Positions 63,544 to 64,000 of a DNA stretch of 64,000 bases are shown piece after piece. Every line of letters begins with the position of its first letter. The first letter of the stretch is position 1. The notes beneath the pieces were generated by a model, which saw nothing but the letters and a program-made list of their open reading frames with translations, was not told the DNA's origin and made no database searches. The stretch is from Cognatiluteimonas lumbrici (GTDB taxonomy: Bacteria; Pseudomonadota; Gammaproteobacteria; Xanthomonadales; Xanthomonadaceae), in assembly GCF_006476065.1 (NCBI RefSeq), contig NZ_ML636798.1:1314207-1378206 (forward strand), in the 5' to 3' direction. A program made the position numbers and the translations under genes.

Positions 63544-64000
63544 TTACAGGACGCCGCGCTTCATCTGGTCGCGTTCGATGGATTCGAACAGGGCCTGGAA
63601 GTTGCCTTCGCCGAAGCCTTCGTTGCCCTTGCGCTGGATGATCTCGAAGAAGATCGGACCGAACGCGTTCTGGGTGAAGATCTGCAGCAGCAGCCGCGAC
63701 TTGGTTTCCATGTCGGCGTCGATCAGGATCTTGTTGCGCGCCAGGCGCGGCACGTCTTCGCCGTGGTTCGGGATGCGCTGGTCGATCACCTCGAAGTAGG
63801 TGTCCGGCGTGTCCAGGAACTCGATCCCGGCCTCACGCATCTTCTCCACCGTCTCGTAGATGTCGTCGGTGAACAGCGCGATGTGCTGGATGCCCTCGCC
63901 CTTGTAGTCGCGCAGGTACTCGTTGATCTGCGACTTCTCGTCGGACGACTCGTTCAGCGGGATGCGGACCACGCCGTCCGGCGCGGTCATCGCCTTGGAC
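63544..64000 (-). CDS. hppD: 4-hydroxyphenylpyruvate dioxygenase (C-terminal part)
   Basis: The last 152 codons; the N-terminus lies beyond the right edge. [12 protein letters not shown] and the [18 protein letters not shown] block carry the iron-binding His and Glu and the C-terminal family signature. Makes homogentisate for HmgA. The frame is open to base 64000. Confidence 0.95.
   Translation of the reverse strand, partial: SKAMTAPDGVVRIPLNESSDEKSQINEYLRDYKGEGIQHIALFTDDIYETVEKMREAGIEFLDTPDTYFEVIDQRIPNHGEDVPRLARNKILIDADMETKSRLLLQIFTQNAFGPIFFEIIQRKGNEGFGEGNFQALFESIERDQMKRGVL

Noticed and set aside
1-64000. Insertion sequences, phage genes or plasmid functions
   Set aside because: No transposase, integrase, replication or phage structural gene was recognised on either strand.

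Overview
The window is high-GC, densely packed DNA that looks like a chromosome segment from a gammaproteobacterium of the family Xanthomonadaceae (Lysobacter/Luteimonas/Xanthomonas relatives). The evidence is the housekeeping order trpE-trpG-trpD-trpC, clp, speD, coq7, rplM-rpsI, a Clp-type CRP regulator, and a lipopolysaccharide locus ending at metB. Species cannot be fixed from the sequence alone.

1-33.9 kb (all minus strand): a surface-polysaccharide (probably O-antigen) locus. Reading with transcription from metB leftward: an ABC exporter (wzm, wzt); a methyltransferase/P-loop protein sharing a C-terminal module with Wzt; three very large multidomain glycosyltransferases; a methyltransferase-like protein with a coiled coil; a sulfotransferase-like protein; a DUF115/GT42-like protein; then a compact run of metallo-beta-lactamase-fold protein, GT2 glycosyltransferase, CMP-sugar synthetase, 2-hydroxyacid dehydrogenase, GSCFA protein, SGNH hydrolase and SDR. 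After that come a DUF115-GT4 fusion, an AT-richer insert with a frameshifted FkbM methyltransferase and a second GSCFA protein, gmd-fcl for GDP-L-fucose, a coiled-coil/repeat protein, a 1588-residue six-module protein, and a partial coiled-coil/repeat protein at the left edge. Most neighbours overlap by 4 to 10 bases, suggesting coupled translation in long operons.

33.9-40 kb: metB, galE, a cystathionine beta-synthase, a DUF465 protein, a DUF4398-type lipoprotein and pilU. 40-41.7 kb: maiA and fahA, the last two steps of tyrosine breakdown. 41.8-47.1 kb: a trimeric autotransporter adhesin, converging on a Ser/Thr kinase-TPR protein and its linked ECF sigma factor.

47.1-64 kb: core metabolism: a 2OG-Fe dioxygenase, tRNA-Gln(CUG), rpsI, rplM, coq7, speD, clp, a HAD phosphatase, trpCDGE, rpe, purC, small membrane proteins, an epimerase-like protein, nhaA, a lipoprotein, hmgA and the end of hppD. 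Four REP-like palindromes lie in this part and none was noticed in the polysaccharide locus. A possible plus-strand small RNA lies between trpE and rpe.

How the genes fit together (inference): Gmd/Fcl supply GDP-fucose, GalE interconverts UDP-hexoses, and the cytidylyltransferase supplies a CMP-activated sugar. The large glycosyltransferases assemble the chain; methyl-, sulfo- and SGNH/GSCFA-type proteins may decorate it; the WbdD-like protein may cap it so Wzt/Wzm can export it. The least explained parts are the CMP-sugar module at 13.6-19.5 kb and the several DUF115/GT42-like modules.
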